Of a DNA stretch of 64,000 nt, positions 1-7,536 are shown one piece after another. Within the stretch, counting starts at the first letter, position 1; each line of letters starts with the position of its first letter. Both the position numbers and the translations under genes were made by a program. The notes under the pieces were generated by a model. It was not told the origin of the DNA. It saw only the letters and a program-made list of their open reading frames with translations, and ran no database searches. This stretch comes from Runella zeae DSM 19591 (GTDB lineage: Bacteria; Bacteroidota; Bacteroidia; Cytophagales; Spirosomataceae), in assembly GCF_000423565.1 (NCBI RefSeq), contig NZ_AUIF01000011.1, positions 62,001-126,000 on the forward strand. The letters are read 5' to 3'.

Positions 1-492
1 TCGGTGGCAATGATTGAAGCCACGTTCAAAAAACACCTTCCAGCGGCTCCGTTCGACTATAAATTTGTCGATCAAGAGTTTGGCAAAAAATTCCAATCAG
101 AGGAGCGAATTGGCAAACTAGCTGCCATTTTTGCGTTGTTAGCCGTATTTATTTCGTGTTTAGGGCTGTTTGGGTTAGCGTCGTTTGTAGCCGAACAGCG
201 TACCAAAGAAATAGGTGTTCGCAAAGTGCTTGGCGCTTCGGTATTCAACCTGTGGGGAATGCTTTCCAAAGACTTTGTTGTGTTGGTGGTTATTTCTTGC
301 CTGATTGCGATGCCGATTGCCTACTATTTCTTGAGTGATTGGCTGCAAGACTATAAATACCATACTGAGATTCCGTGGTGGATTTTTGTGGCTGCTATCT
401 TGGGGGCGTTGGCTATCACGCTACTTACGGTAAGTTATCAATCCATTCGGGCAGCGTTAGCAAATCCTGTCAAATCGTTGAAATCGGAATAA
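1..492 (+). CDS. FtsX-family ABC permease, C-terminal fragment (5' end outside window)
   Basis: The reading frame is open from base 1, so the gene begins before the window and only about 163 residues remain. The fragment holds the end of the second periplasmic MacB-like domain (PFDYKFVDQEFGKKF), then the family signature LGLFGLASFVAEQRTKEIGVRKVLGAS that joins a membrane helix to the cytoplasmic coupling segment, then two more membrane helices and the terminal LANPVKSLKSE. It matches the C-termini of the other permeases here and is most like the 40530 and 18152 genes. It is probably the last gene of a permease operon: a palindromic repeat and the promoter of the next operon follow. Its full length and prefix domain cannot be seen. 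Confidence 0.9.
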   Translation, partial: SVAMIEATFKKHLPAAPFDYKFVDQEFGKKFQSEERIGKLAAIFALLAVFISCLGLFGLASFVAEQRTKEIGVRKVLGASVFNLWGMLSKDFVVLVVISCLIAMPIAYYFLSDWLQDYKYHTEIPWWIFVAAILGALAITLLTVSYQSIRAALANPVKSLKSE

Positions 493-504
493 ATTCATTG
501 TCCC

Positions 505-530
505 GTAGATACGTTGCATGCAACGTATCT
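505..530. repeat. Diverged copy of the 28-bp palindromic repeat
   Basis: The sequence reads GTAGATACGTTGCA followed by its near-inverse TGCAACGTATCT. Compared with the consensus arm GTAGAGACGTTGCA, a changed base in the left arm is matched by the complementary change in the right arm, so the hairpin is kept. It lies 13 bp after the stop codon of the preceding permease. Confidence 0.7.
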
Positions 531-547
531 TATCTATTGTATGTTGC

Positions 548-692
548 GGTGGAGACGTTGCAATGCGGTGGAGACGTTGCAATGCGGTGGAGACGTTGCA
601 ATGCGGTGGAGACGTTGCAACGCGGTGGAGACGTTGCAATGCGGTGGAGACGTTGCAATGCGGTGGAGACGTTGCAATGCAACGTCTCTACA
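548..692. repeat. Seven-copy 19-bp tandem repeat ending in an inverted arm
   Basis: The unit GGTGGAGACGTTGCAATGC starts at 548, 567, 586, 605, 624, 643 and 662, with one variant (AACGC) in the fourth copy. The array ends with GCAACGTCTCTAC, the opposite arm of the palindromic repeat family, so its last unit forms a 10-bp hairpin (GAGACGTTGC / GCAACGTCTC). It looks like an expansion of one arm of that palindrome. There are no spacers, so it is not a CRISPR. Open frames through it are low-complexity artefacts. Confidence 0.9.
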
Positions 693-704
693 ATCCATTT
701 TCTC

Positions 705-741
705 TGTCCACCGCAGGACAACGTTTGTCCGTTTGCGGACA
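705..741. promoter_or_regulatory. Tandem palindromic operator/enhancer pair upstream of padR
   Basis: Two 16-bp palindromes, TGTCCACCGCAGGACA (705-720) and TGTCCGTTTGCGGACA (726-741), lie 21 bp apart centre to centre, two helical turns. The same arrangement precedes six other permease operons here. The likely ligand is a dimeric regulator bound as a tetramer, perhaps an NtrC-type activator or PadR itself. Confidence 0.65.
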
Positions 742-805
742 TTTTTTTTTTCATACACTTCCTTAAAAACAGCGTTTATAGCCCAAAAAAGGCCATTTGC
801 ATTTC

Positions 806-821
806 TGGCACACATTTGTAC
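806..821 (+). promoter_or_regulatory. Putative -24/-12 (sigma-54-like) promoter
   Basis: TGGCACACATTTGTAC lies 64 bp after the palindrome pair and about 30 bp before the padR start. The TGGCA block recurs at the same place in all seven operons. Here the TTTG block is one or two bases closer than in the canonical spacing, so this is the weakest match. Confidence 0.4.
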
Positions 822-849
822 GATAAAATATAAACTAATCATTACGCCC

Positions 850-1188
850 ATGCGTCGGACTTATCTGGGAGAATTTGAGGAAGTCGTTTTGCTGATGGTA
901 GCCATTCTCGATGGAGAGGCGTATGGCGTCACGGTCAGTCAGGCGTTGGAAGAGCACACGGGGCGGGTGGTGACGTTTGGTACGGTTCACAATACACTCA
1001 TTCGATTGGAAGAAAAAGGCTTTGTCAGCTCCGAACTCGGTGGCGCAACCAATGAACGCGGCGGGCGGCGGAAACGCCTTTTTCACGTAACGGCGCTGGG
1101 AAATCGTGCTTTGCAGGAAATCCAACAACTGCGCCAACAACTTTGGCAACTCCTACCACCGACTAAATTGCAATTGAACAGCCTATGA
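850..1188 (+). CDS. PadR-family transcriptional regulator
   Basis: This 112-residue protein is a short PadR-type winged helix without a long C-terminal dimerisation domain. The start is the ATG at 850, where homology with the other five PadR proteins begins (MRRTYLGEFEEVVLL); the open frame continues upstream only through the repeat array. The recognition-helix region is GTVHNTLIRLEEKGFVSSELGG and the wing is ATNERGGRRKRLFHVT. The stop codon overlaps the start of the next gene (ATGA), so the two are translationally coupled. PadR proteins usually repress a linked transporter in response to a toxic ligand; the ligand here is unknown. Confidence 0.9.
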   Translation: MRRTYLGEFEEVVLLMVAILDGEAYGVTVSQALEEHTGRVVTFGTVHNTLIRLEEKGFVSSELGGATNERGGRRKRLFHVTALGNRALQEIQQLRQQLWQLLPPTKLQLNSL

Positions 1189-3839
1189 AAACCACTGAAT
1201 TTCATCCGCCTAGGTGGGCTAACCGCGTCTTGAGGTGGTTTCACCCCGAAGATACCCTCGAAGAAGTAGAAGGTGATTTGGATGAATTATACGCCTACTG
1301 GTACGAGCATGCAGGCAAACGCCAAGCCACGTGGCGTTATTTGCTTAATGTCGCATCGGTATTGCCTCCCTTTGTCCGTCGTCGCGAGAAAAAACAAGCT
1401 TATAATAACCCTTTTTTAATTCAGCCATCTATGTTACGCAATTATTTCAAAATCGCCTTTCGTACCTTGGCACACAACAAGGTGTATTCAGTGATCAATG
1501 TCATTGGGTTGAGTATTGGTTTGGCGGCGGCCATGCTGATTATGCTCTATACCAAAGACGAGGTCAGTTTTGATCAGTTTCATTCCAACAACCCCCACAT
1601 CTATCGCATTACGAGCAAACAGTTTACGCCTGCGGGGGTTTTTCAATCGTACAATACCCATACGGGGTACTTACAAGGGCCAAAGTTTGCAGCGGGTGTT
1701 CCCGAAATTAAATCATTTGTGCGTTATAAAAGCGACCGAAACGACATCAAAACAGGAACAGAGATCAAAAGTTTTGAATCTTTTTGGGCTGATAGTAGTT
1801 TCTTTTCCGTTTTTTCCTTTCCGCTCGTAAGTGGTAATCCCGCCACGGCCTTAAAGGAACCGAAGTCAGTGGTGCTTTCGGAAGAAATGGCCGAAAAACA
1901 GTTTGGAACCACCAACGCTTTAGGAAAAACCCTGTTAGTAAGAAATTCGTACGGGGAGTCTAACGAATTTGAGCCCTATACCGTTACAGGTATTGCCAAA
2001 AAATGCCCCCAAAACTCTTCGATTAAGTTTGACTTTCTTTTTCCCTATGTAGTAAGCAAAGAAGATATGGCCAATGAAAGTAATTGGTTCAACTTTTTCC
2101 AAAATACCTTTGTCGTGCTTGAGCCTAATTCCAACCTCAAAAAAGTAGCGGCCACGATGAATCGCGTTTTTCAAAAAGATGCCAAACAAGCGATGGAAGA
2201 AGAAGTAAAGCGGTTTGGGCCTCAGAGCAAAATGGAATACATGCTGCAATCGTTTACCGACATGCACCTAAACAAAGACCAACCTGCTCAAAATGGCTTG
2301 GTGGACGGCAGTAATCCGATGTTTTCGTACATCCTCTCGGGGATTGCGCTGTTTATTTTGCTCATTGCGTGCATCAACTTCGTGAACTTAACCGTGGCAC
2401 GCTCACTCAAACGGGCTAAAGAAATTGGGGTACGCAAGGTCGTTGGAGGAGGCCGGGGGCAGTTGGTGATGCAATTTTTGGGGGAATCGTTTATTCTGTG
2501 CTTTTTGGCGTTTGGATTTGCCTTGTTGTTGGTACAAATGGTGCTACCGACTTTCAATGAGCTTGCTAATAAAGCATTGGCATTTTCGTATTTGTTTGAT
2601 GCTAAATTAGTGGCGGGTTATATCGCTTTGTTTTTGGCCACAGGTCTTCTGGCGGGCTTTTATCCTGCGTTGGTTTTATCCAACTACAATCCTGTCCAAA
2701 CACTTTATAGCCGCTTCAACCTTTCGGGCAAAAACTATCTTCAAAAGAGCTTGGTGGTGTTGCAGTTTTCGTTGGCGTCTTTTTTAATTATTGCCACGCT
2801 TACGATTTATTCCCAATTCAACTATTTGACCAGCAAAGACTTAGGATATAACGACAAAGGCGTTGTGACCGTTGGTAAATCGGGATTGAGTCGCAATGAA
2901 GCAAAGGTGTTGAAGGATGAGCTATTGAAAAATCAGAATATACTAGACGTCGCGCCCAAAAATGGCGGAAACTGGTACACGATTGCCAAAGTAAATGGCC
3001 AAACCGAAATAAATTTTGCGTACGAAACGGTAGACGCAGCTTACTTTCCTTTGTTACAGATTCCGATTCTCAAAGGACGAAACTTTTCGGCCGAGTTTAA
3101 CTCTGATTCTACGTCGTCGATATTGGTTAATGAGACCTTTGTAAAAAAAGCAGGTTGGACAAACCCGTTGGGCCAAATCGTGGATTTTTGGTACAATGAA
3201 GGCGAAAAATACAAGATAATTGGCGTGGTGAAAGACTTTCACTTTGAGTCACTTAACTCCGAAATAAAGCCGCAGCTGTTTACGATGAAGCCAGGGAATC
3301 AGTACGGAAAGGTGTTCATCAAAATCAAAGAAGGAAGCGAAACGGCGAGCTTAAGCCACCTTGCTAAAACGTATAAAAAACTCTTTCCGACAAATCCGTA
3401 CGAGTACAAGTTTATGGACGAAGAAAACGAAAAACGCTACGAAGCCGAAGCCAAATGGAAGCAAATCATGCTCTTTGGGGCGATTTTGACCATTTTTATT
3501 TCATGTATTGGCCTGTTTGGTTTGGCCACGCTCTCAGCCGAACGGCGTACCAAAGAAATCGGTATCCGTAAAGTACTAGGCGCGTCGGTAGCGAGCATCA
3601 CGACGTTGCTTTCGGCTGATTTTCTAAAATTGGTGAGTTTGTCGTTTGTCTTTGCTTTTCCTATAGCTTACTATGCCATCAAAGAATGGCTCGAAAATTA
3701 TCCTTACCGCATCGACATCAGCGTTTGGACGTTTGTGATTGCGGCGGCATTGTCGATTCTAATCGCCTTTTTCACCGTTAGTTTTCAATCCATCAAAGCC
3801 GCCTTAGGCAATCCAGTAAAGTCGCTGAAAACAGAGTAA
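1185..3839 (+). CDS. Permease-prefix-domain FtsX/MacB-family permease
   Basis: The protein has 884 residues. Residues 1-80 form a cytoplasmic prefix of the form PPRWANRVLRWF...EEVEGDLDELYAYW, seen in Cytophagales permeases. The permease core starts near residue 83 (MLRNYFKIAFRTLAHNK): a membrane helix, a MacB-like periplasmic domain, a helix cluster with LLIACINFVNLTVARSLKRAKEIGVRK, a second periplasmic domain, and a C-terminal helix cluster with IGLFGLATLSAERRTKEIGIRKVLGAS. The two RAKE/RTKE-IGxRK segments mark the two FtsX repeats that in MacB contact the ATPase. The start overlaps the padR stop. A hairpin terminator follows, so this operon has only one permease. The substrate is unknown. 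Confidence 0.9.
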   Translation: MKTTEFHPPRWANRVLRWFHPEDTLEEVEGDLDELYAYWYEHAGKRQATWRYLLNVASVLPPFVRRREKKQAYNNPFLIQPSMLRNYFKIAFRTLAHNKVYSVINVIGLSIGLAAAMLIMLYTKDEVSFDQFHSNNPHIYRITSKQFTPAGVFQSYNTHTGYLQGPKFAAGVPEIKSFVRYKSDRNDIKTGTEIKSFESFWADSSFFSVFSFPLVSGNPATALKEPKSVVLSEEMAEKQFGTTNALGKTLLVRNSYGESNEFEPYTVTGIAKKCPQNSSIKFDFLFPYVVSKEDMANESNWFNFFQNTFVVLEPNSNLKKVAATMNRVFQKDAKQAMEEEVKRFGPQSKMEYMLQSFTDMHLNKDQPAQNGLVDGSNPMFSYILSGIALFILLIACINFVNLTVARSLKRAKEIGVRKVVGGGRGQLVMQFLGESFILCFLAFGFALLLVQMVLPTFNELANKALAFSYLFDAKLVAGYIALFLATGLLAGFYPALVLSNYNPVQTLYSRFNLSGKNYLQKSLVVLQFSLASFLIIATLTIYSQFNYLTSKDLGYNDKGVVTVGKSGLSRNEAKVLKDELLKNQNILDVAPKNGGNWYTIAKVNGQTEINFAYETVDAAYFPLLQIPILKGRNFSAEFNSDSTSSILVNETFVKKAGWTNPLGQIVDFWYNEGEKYKIIGVVKDFHFESLNSEIKPQLFTMKPGNQYGKVFIKIKEGSETASLSHLAKTYKKLFPTNPYEYKFMDEENEKRYEAEAKWKQIMLFGAILTIFISCIGLFGLATLSAERRTKEIGIRKVLGASVASITTLLSADFLKLVSLSFVFAFPIAYYAIKEWLENYPYRIDISVWTFVIAAALSILIAFFTVSFQSIKAALGNPVKSLKTE

Positions 3840-3847
3840 AGAAACAT

Positions 3848-3903
3848 AAGGCTTACCCCTGATTTTTTCAAGTGTAAGGGTTGAAAATCAGGAGTAAAGC
3901 CTT
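3848..3903 (+). terminator. Imperfect long hairpin after the 1185 permease
   Basis: AAGGCTTACCCCTGATTTT at the left pairs, with small mismatches, with AAAATCAGGAGTAAAGCCTT at the right around a short loop. It begins 9 bp after the stop codon. It lacks a clean T run, so termination is inferred from position and stem length. Confidence 0.5.
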
Positions 3904-3964
3904 TGTAATACCCTTGATATTCCTTTCGGAGAATAACTCTTATTTTAAAAAAACCTATTCAAAG

Positions 3965-4001
3965 TGTACGAAAATGTACAAAACATGTACGATTTCGGAC
4001 A
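3965..4001. promoter_or_regulatory. Tandem palindromic operator/enhancer pair
   Basis: TGTACGAAAATGTACA (3965-3980) and TGTACGATTTCGGACA (3986-4001) are 21 bp apart centre to centre. The second is identical to those at 14198 and 17540. It belongs to the 4271 permease, although no padR follows. Confidence 0.65.
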
Positions 4002-4054
4002 TCCTATCAGTCTTTTTAAGAGATAAACACCACAATATCAACACTTTATTCTAC

Positions 4055-4070
4055 TGGCAAGCTATTTGTT
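4055..4070 (+). promoter_or_regulatory. Putative -24/-12 (sigma-54-like) promoter
   Basis: TGGCAAGCTATTTGTT has TGGCA and TTG at the spacing of the sigma-54 consensus and lies 53 bp after the palindrome pair. About 200 bp separate it from the permease start. Bases 4071-4270 hold only a small CTCC/GGAG hairpin and no convincing gene; the short open frame at 3881-4159 overlaps the regulatory sites and is not credible. Confidence 0.5.
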
Positions 4071-4270
4071 CACCAAAAAGGTCGAAATACCTAATATACC
4101 TTTTTACGTCGCTGACTCCTTTAGGAGGAGCTGTGTACATTGTTACCAAAACTAAGTAGTGTACTCATCGATTTTCTGTCATTGGTTCGAATTACGGATT
4201 CAGTTGAGAAGTTGTTCATCCAAAAATCGACAGGTCTATCTAAGATTAACCAACAACTAAGCTAAGCGTT

Positions 4271-6649
4271 ATGATACAAAATTACTTCAAAATTGCCCTT
4301 CGCAATTTGTGGAAAAATCGTCTTTTTTCGCTTATCAATATTTTTGGGATGTCGGTAGGGATGGCATGTGTGGTCATTTTAATCCTTTTTGCCCAAAAAT
4401 GTCTCACTTTTGATGAGTTTCATGCTCATAGTGACCGAATTTATTATATCCAAACTGAAATTAACGACCAAAAACATGAAAAAACAGTTTACCCTATTTT
4501 AGAACAATTGCAAAAAAATTATCCTGAGATAGAAGCAGGTACCCACATCCAAACTTGGTATTTACCCTGGATTCATTATGGGACTAAAGACCTCCAAGAA
4601 AGCACCGTTTTTGTAGATTCCACTTTTTTCCAAATTTTTAGTTTCCCACTAAAATATGGCACTCCTACCACAGCACTCAAAGGCCATCATTCAATCGTAA
4701 TAAGCGAAAAAATCGCCCAGAATTTATTTGGTAATATAAACCCTCTCGGCAAAACCGTCACCCTTGATGATACTTTACAGTTTAAAGTGTCGGGTGTGTT
4801 AGAGCCTATTCCCTCCAACTCTTCCCAGCAGTTTGAAGTTGTACTTCCTACCCACCTACTATTTTCGCTTCCTGATTTTAAAAAACGAGCCAATTGGTTC
4901 AATATATTTTCACCGGTATTTGTCTTACTCAAAAAAGGTACTGACCCCAAAGCATTAGAAGCCAAACTCCCCCACATCGTAAAGAATCACTTTGTACCCG
5001 AATCTCGTGACAACTCCTTACATCTAAGCAAATTCAAACATTTTATTCATAATCAAAACCCTACATTTAAAGGGCTTATTTATGGAGCTATTGCCATTGC
5101 TGTTTTTCTGCTGTTGATTATTAGTATCAACCTAATCAATCTCAACATGGCTTCGGCCTTGCCGAGATTGAAGGAAGTAGCAGTAAAACAAGTCATTGGG
5201 GCTACTAGAAGTGTGATTCTAAAGCAATTTTGGTTAGAAGCGGGCATTGTTATGTTACTCTCTTTGTGGTTTTCAGGATTTTTTGCCAAGTATTATTTGA
5301 TTCCTTCTTTCAATCAACTTCGAGAAGGGCACATGCAACTCGACATTTCTTTAGAACACGACTATCCTACGATTGTAATTATACTCTCCATTTCGCTCTT
5401 GGTGACTTTCGTAGCGGGTACTTATCCTGCTTACTACCTCATGCAATTGAAGACTACCGAAGCTGTTAAGGGTAAGATCTCCAGCAATCCTCAACGTGGG
5501 CGTTTTCGACAAAACAGCCTGATTGTGTTGCAGTTTGTATTGGCGGTGATGTTGATTGTAGGCACGTTGGGCCTGCGCCAACAAATCAATTTTATGAAAA
5601 CCACCGCCCTAGGTTATGATAAAAACAACGTTTTGGTTTTTAATACCAACCTCGATTACCGCAATTCGTCTACAGCGCTTTCGGCGGGAAGGGTGGTATT
5701 GGATGAGCTACGACAAAATCCAAATGTAGAGTCGTTTTGTACTTCTACGCTTACCCCTGTAAAATATTGGTACAATTTCAATGAGTATTATCCAGCAAAA
5801 AATCCCAATCAAAGCGTACGTATACTTCATGCAAGTACCTTTGAAAATTACTTTGAAACCTACCAAATCCCTTTCATTGAAGGACGTAGTTTTTTAGATA
5901 ATTCCGCAGACTCAGCCAATCATAATATCATTATTAATGAAGCGGCCATGAGGGCCTTTGGCTGGAAAACCGCCGTAGGCAAACAATTGCGCCAACAAAA
6001 TGACCCTACCATTTATACGGTCATAGGAGTCACCAAAAATTTCCATTATCAAAATCTGAAAGAATCCATAGAGCCGCTGCTCCATTGGTATGCAGGCAAA
6101 CAAAAACTTAGCAATTTTTTAACCATACGTTTGAAAGACCCAGCCAAAGCAAGCACACTCATTAAAACAGTAGAAGCGCGATTTAAAAATATACCTAGCC
6201 GCCGCCCTTTGTCTCATTTTTATCTTAGTGACGAACTTGCCAAAACGTACCGGCCAATTGATAGTATTTGGCAGATGATAAGCTTTGTCACGTTGCTTGC
6301 TATTTTGATTGCTTGTGCCGGCATATTTGGATTGATTTCGCTCGTGGCCAAACAGCGCACCAAAGAAATCGGTATTCGTAAAGCATTGGGAGCGAGTGTC
6401 ACCAATATTGTGGCTATGCTTTCAGGCCAATTTCTCCAACTTGTAGGTATAGCCTTGGGTATCAGCTTGCCTATTTCTTATTGGTTAGGCCAAAAACTCT
6501 TAGAAACTTTTGCTTATCGTACCCAACTCCAATGGTGGTATTTGATATTTGTGGCTATTTTCGCTCTCATTATCGCTTTGGTTTCGGTTAGTTTTCAAGC
6601 CCTCAGAGCTGCCCTCAACAATCCCGTAGAAAGCCTAAAAACTGACTAA
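4271..6649 (+). CDS. FtsX/MacB-family permease without prefix domain
   Basis: The 792-residue protein starts directly at the permease core (MIQNYFKIALRNLWKNRLFS), so it lacks the roughly 80-residue prefix of most neighbours. It has two MacB-like periplasmic domains, a central helix cluster (LLIISINLINLNMASALPRLKEVAVKQVIGATR) and the C-terminal signature ACAGIFGLISLVAKQRTKEIGIRKALGAS. The first repeat has EVAVKQV in place of the usual EIGVRKV, so the two halves have diverged more than in its paralogues. It stands alone behind a full set of the shared regulatory elements but has no PadR gene. The ATG at 4271 is the only start consistent with the core. The substrate is unknown. Confidence 0.9.
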   Translation: MIQNYFKIALRNLWKNRLFSLINIFGMSVGMACVVILILFAQKCLTFDEFHAHSDRIYYIQTEINDQKHEKTVYPILEQLQKNYPEIEAGTHIQTWYLPWIHYGTKDLQESTVFVDSTFFQIFSFPLKYGTPTTALKGHHSIVISEKIAQNLFGNINPLGKTVTLDDTLQFKVSGVLEPIPSNSSQQFEVVLPTHLLFSLPDFKKRANWFNIFSPVFVLLKKGTDPKALEAKLPHIVKNHFVPESRDNSLHLSKFKHFIHNQNPTFKGLIYGAIAIAVFLLLIISINLINLNMASALPRLKEVAVKQVIGATRSVILKQFWLEAGIVMLLSLWFSGFFAKYYLIPSFNQLREGHMQLDISLEHDYPTIVIILSISLLVTFVAGTYPAYYLMQLKTTEAVKGKISSNPQRGRFRQNSLIVLQFVLAVMLIVGTLGLRQQINFMKTTALGYDKNNVLVFNTNLDYRNSSTALSAGRVVLDELRQNPNVESFCTSTLTPVKYWYNFNEYYPAKNPNQSVRILHASTFENYFETYQIPFIEGRSFLDNSADSANHNIIINEAAMRAFGWKTAVGKQLRQQNDPTIYTVIGVTKNFHYQNLKESIEPLLHWYAGKQKLSNFLTIRLKDPAKASTLIKTVEARFKNIPSRRPLSHFYLSDELAKTYRPIDSIWQMISFVTLLAILIACAGIFGLISLVAKQRTKEIGIRKALGASVTNIVAMLSGQFLQLVGIALGISLPISYWLGQKLLETFAYRTQLQWWYLIFVAIFALIIALVSVSFQALRAALNNPVESLKTD

Positions 6650-6653
6650 ATAG

Positions 6654-6690
6654 CGTCCAATTGTGTACAACATGTGTCCGTTTTTGGACA
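6654..6690. promoter_or_regulatory. Tandem palindromic operator/enhancer pair
   Basis: CGTCCAATTGTGTACA (6654-6669, imperfect) and TGTCCGTTTTTGGACA (6675-6690) are 21 bp apart centre to centre. They begin just after the 4271 gene ends and are now 368 bp from the promoter at 7059 because of inserted repeat elements. Confidence 0.6.
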
Positions 6691-6766
6691 CTTCAAGATA
6701 GACAGATGAGCTGTTTCAGAAGTAGAGGAGTACCAAATTATCTTTTGTTTTAACCTCATCCTAGGA

Positions 6767-6944
6767 GGCTGTCTAAAAAGTAACAGGTCACAAAATATTT
6801 TTGGCTTTAACCTCATCCCAACCCTTCTCCTAGCAGGAGAAGGGCTTCAAAAGTCCCCCTCTACTGAAAGGAGAGGGGGATTTAGGGGGTGAGGTTGAGC
6901 AGATGCCGAAGATAATTTGGTGATACCAGACTTTTTGGACAGCC
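6767..6944. mobile_element. MITE-like element, copy 1 (178 bp)
   Basis: The ends are GGCTGTCTAAAAAGT and ACTTTTTGGACAGCC, an inverted pair with 14 of 15 matches. The interior has a TTCTCC...GGAGAA hairpin and a CCCCCTCT...AGAGGGGG hairpin, and no open frame. It is a clear homologue of 17572-17750. The flanks carry degenerate pieces of the same element: TACCAAATTATCTT near 6731 is an inverted copy of its AAGATAATTTGGTA motif, and 6958-7035 repeats the GGATTTAGGG...GAAGATAATTTGG part. Bases 6691-7188 thus hold nested repeat debris plus the displaced promoter. Confidence 0.8.
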
Positions 6945-7058
6945 CCCTTTACAAGTTCCCCTAAGCAGAAAACAGAGGGAGGATTTAGGGTGGAAGGAGC
7001 GCACTGACCGAAGATAATTTGGCACTCTTCCCCTTTCGAGGTAGCTTTTCTTGAAAAT

Positions 7059-7074
7059 TGGCAAGGTATTTTAC
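7059..7074 (+). promoter_or_regulatory. Putative -24/-12 (sigma-54-like) promoter
   Basis: TGGCAAGGTATTTTAC matches the copies at 37439 and 44340 almost base for base. It lies about 115 bp before the padR start, farther than in the other operons. Confidence 0.45.
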
Positions 7075-7188
7075 ATACAGAAATAGATAAAATAACAATT
7101 GTCTTAAAAATAGACTTAAAATAGTTCTTCTAAGTCCCCAAGACTTGGAAGAACTCAGCACTAAACTTTAAAATACCTTTGACCACTC

Positions 7189-7524
7189 ATGCGAAGAAGC
7201 GATTTAGGGGAATTTGAAGAAGTAGTTTTGTTAACCGTAGCTGTTCTTGCTCCCAATGCTTACTCGGTGTCTATCGCCGAAGAATTGGAATTAGAAACAG
7301 GCCAAACTGTAAGCACAGGGGCTGTACACGCTGCTCTGCAACGTCTGGAGCAAAAAGGTTACGTTACCTCTCACTTGGGCGAAGCCACCGCCGAGCGAGG
7401 TGGACGCCGCAAACGCATTTTTTCCGTGACCGCATTGGGAGGACGTGTATTGAACGAGGTACGACGGGTTCGTGAAGGACTTTGGAGTCGCATCATTCCC
7501 CTCACCAAACTAACCTGGACTTAA
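7189..7524 (+). CDS. PadR-family transcriptional regulator
   Basis: The 111-residue protein begins MRRSDLGEFEEVVLLTVAVLAPNAYSVSIAEELE, with recognition helix GAVHAALQRLEQKGYVTSHLGE and wing ATAERGGRRKRIFSVT. It is a one-domain PadR like the other five in the window. The permease starts 13 bp after its stop codon, so the two are likely cotranscribed. Unlike its paralogues it has YSVSI where they have YGVxI, the only notable change in the conserved core. Confidence 0.9.
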   Translation: MRRSDLGEFEEVVLLTVAVLAPNAYSVSIAEELELETGQTVSTGAVHAALQRLEQKGYVTSHLGEATAERGGRRKRIFSVTALGGRVLNEVRRVREGLWSRIIPLTKLTWT

Positions 7525-7536
7525 AACGTTCTGCCC

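Noticed and set aside
548-692. Possible CRISPR array
   Set aside because: The copies are directly adjacent 19-bp units without spacers; no cas genes are nearby.
375-833. Open frames through the tandem repeat on both strands
   Set aside because: Their proteins are repetitive translations of the 19-bp unit and end in unrelated sequence; only the PadR start at 850 is conserved.
1185-3839. Complete MacB with fused ATPase
   Set aside because: No Walker A, signature or Walker B motif is present; the N-terminal extension is the prefix domain.
3881-4159. 92-residue open frame between permeases
   Set aside because: It overlaps the terminator, the palindromes and the promoter element and has no recognisable domain.
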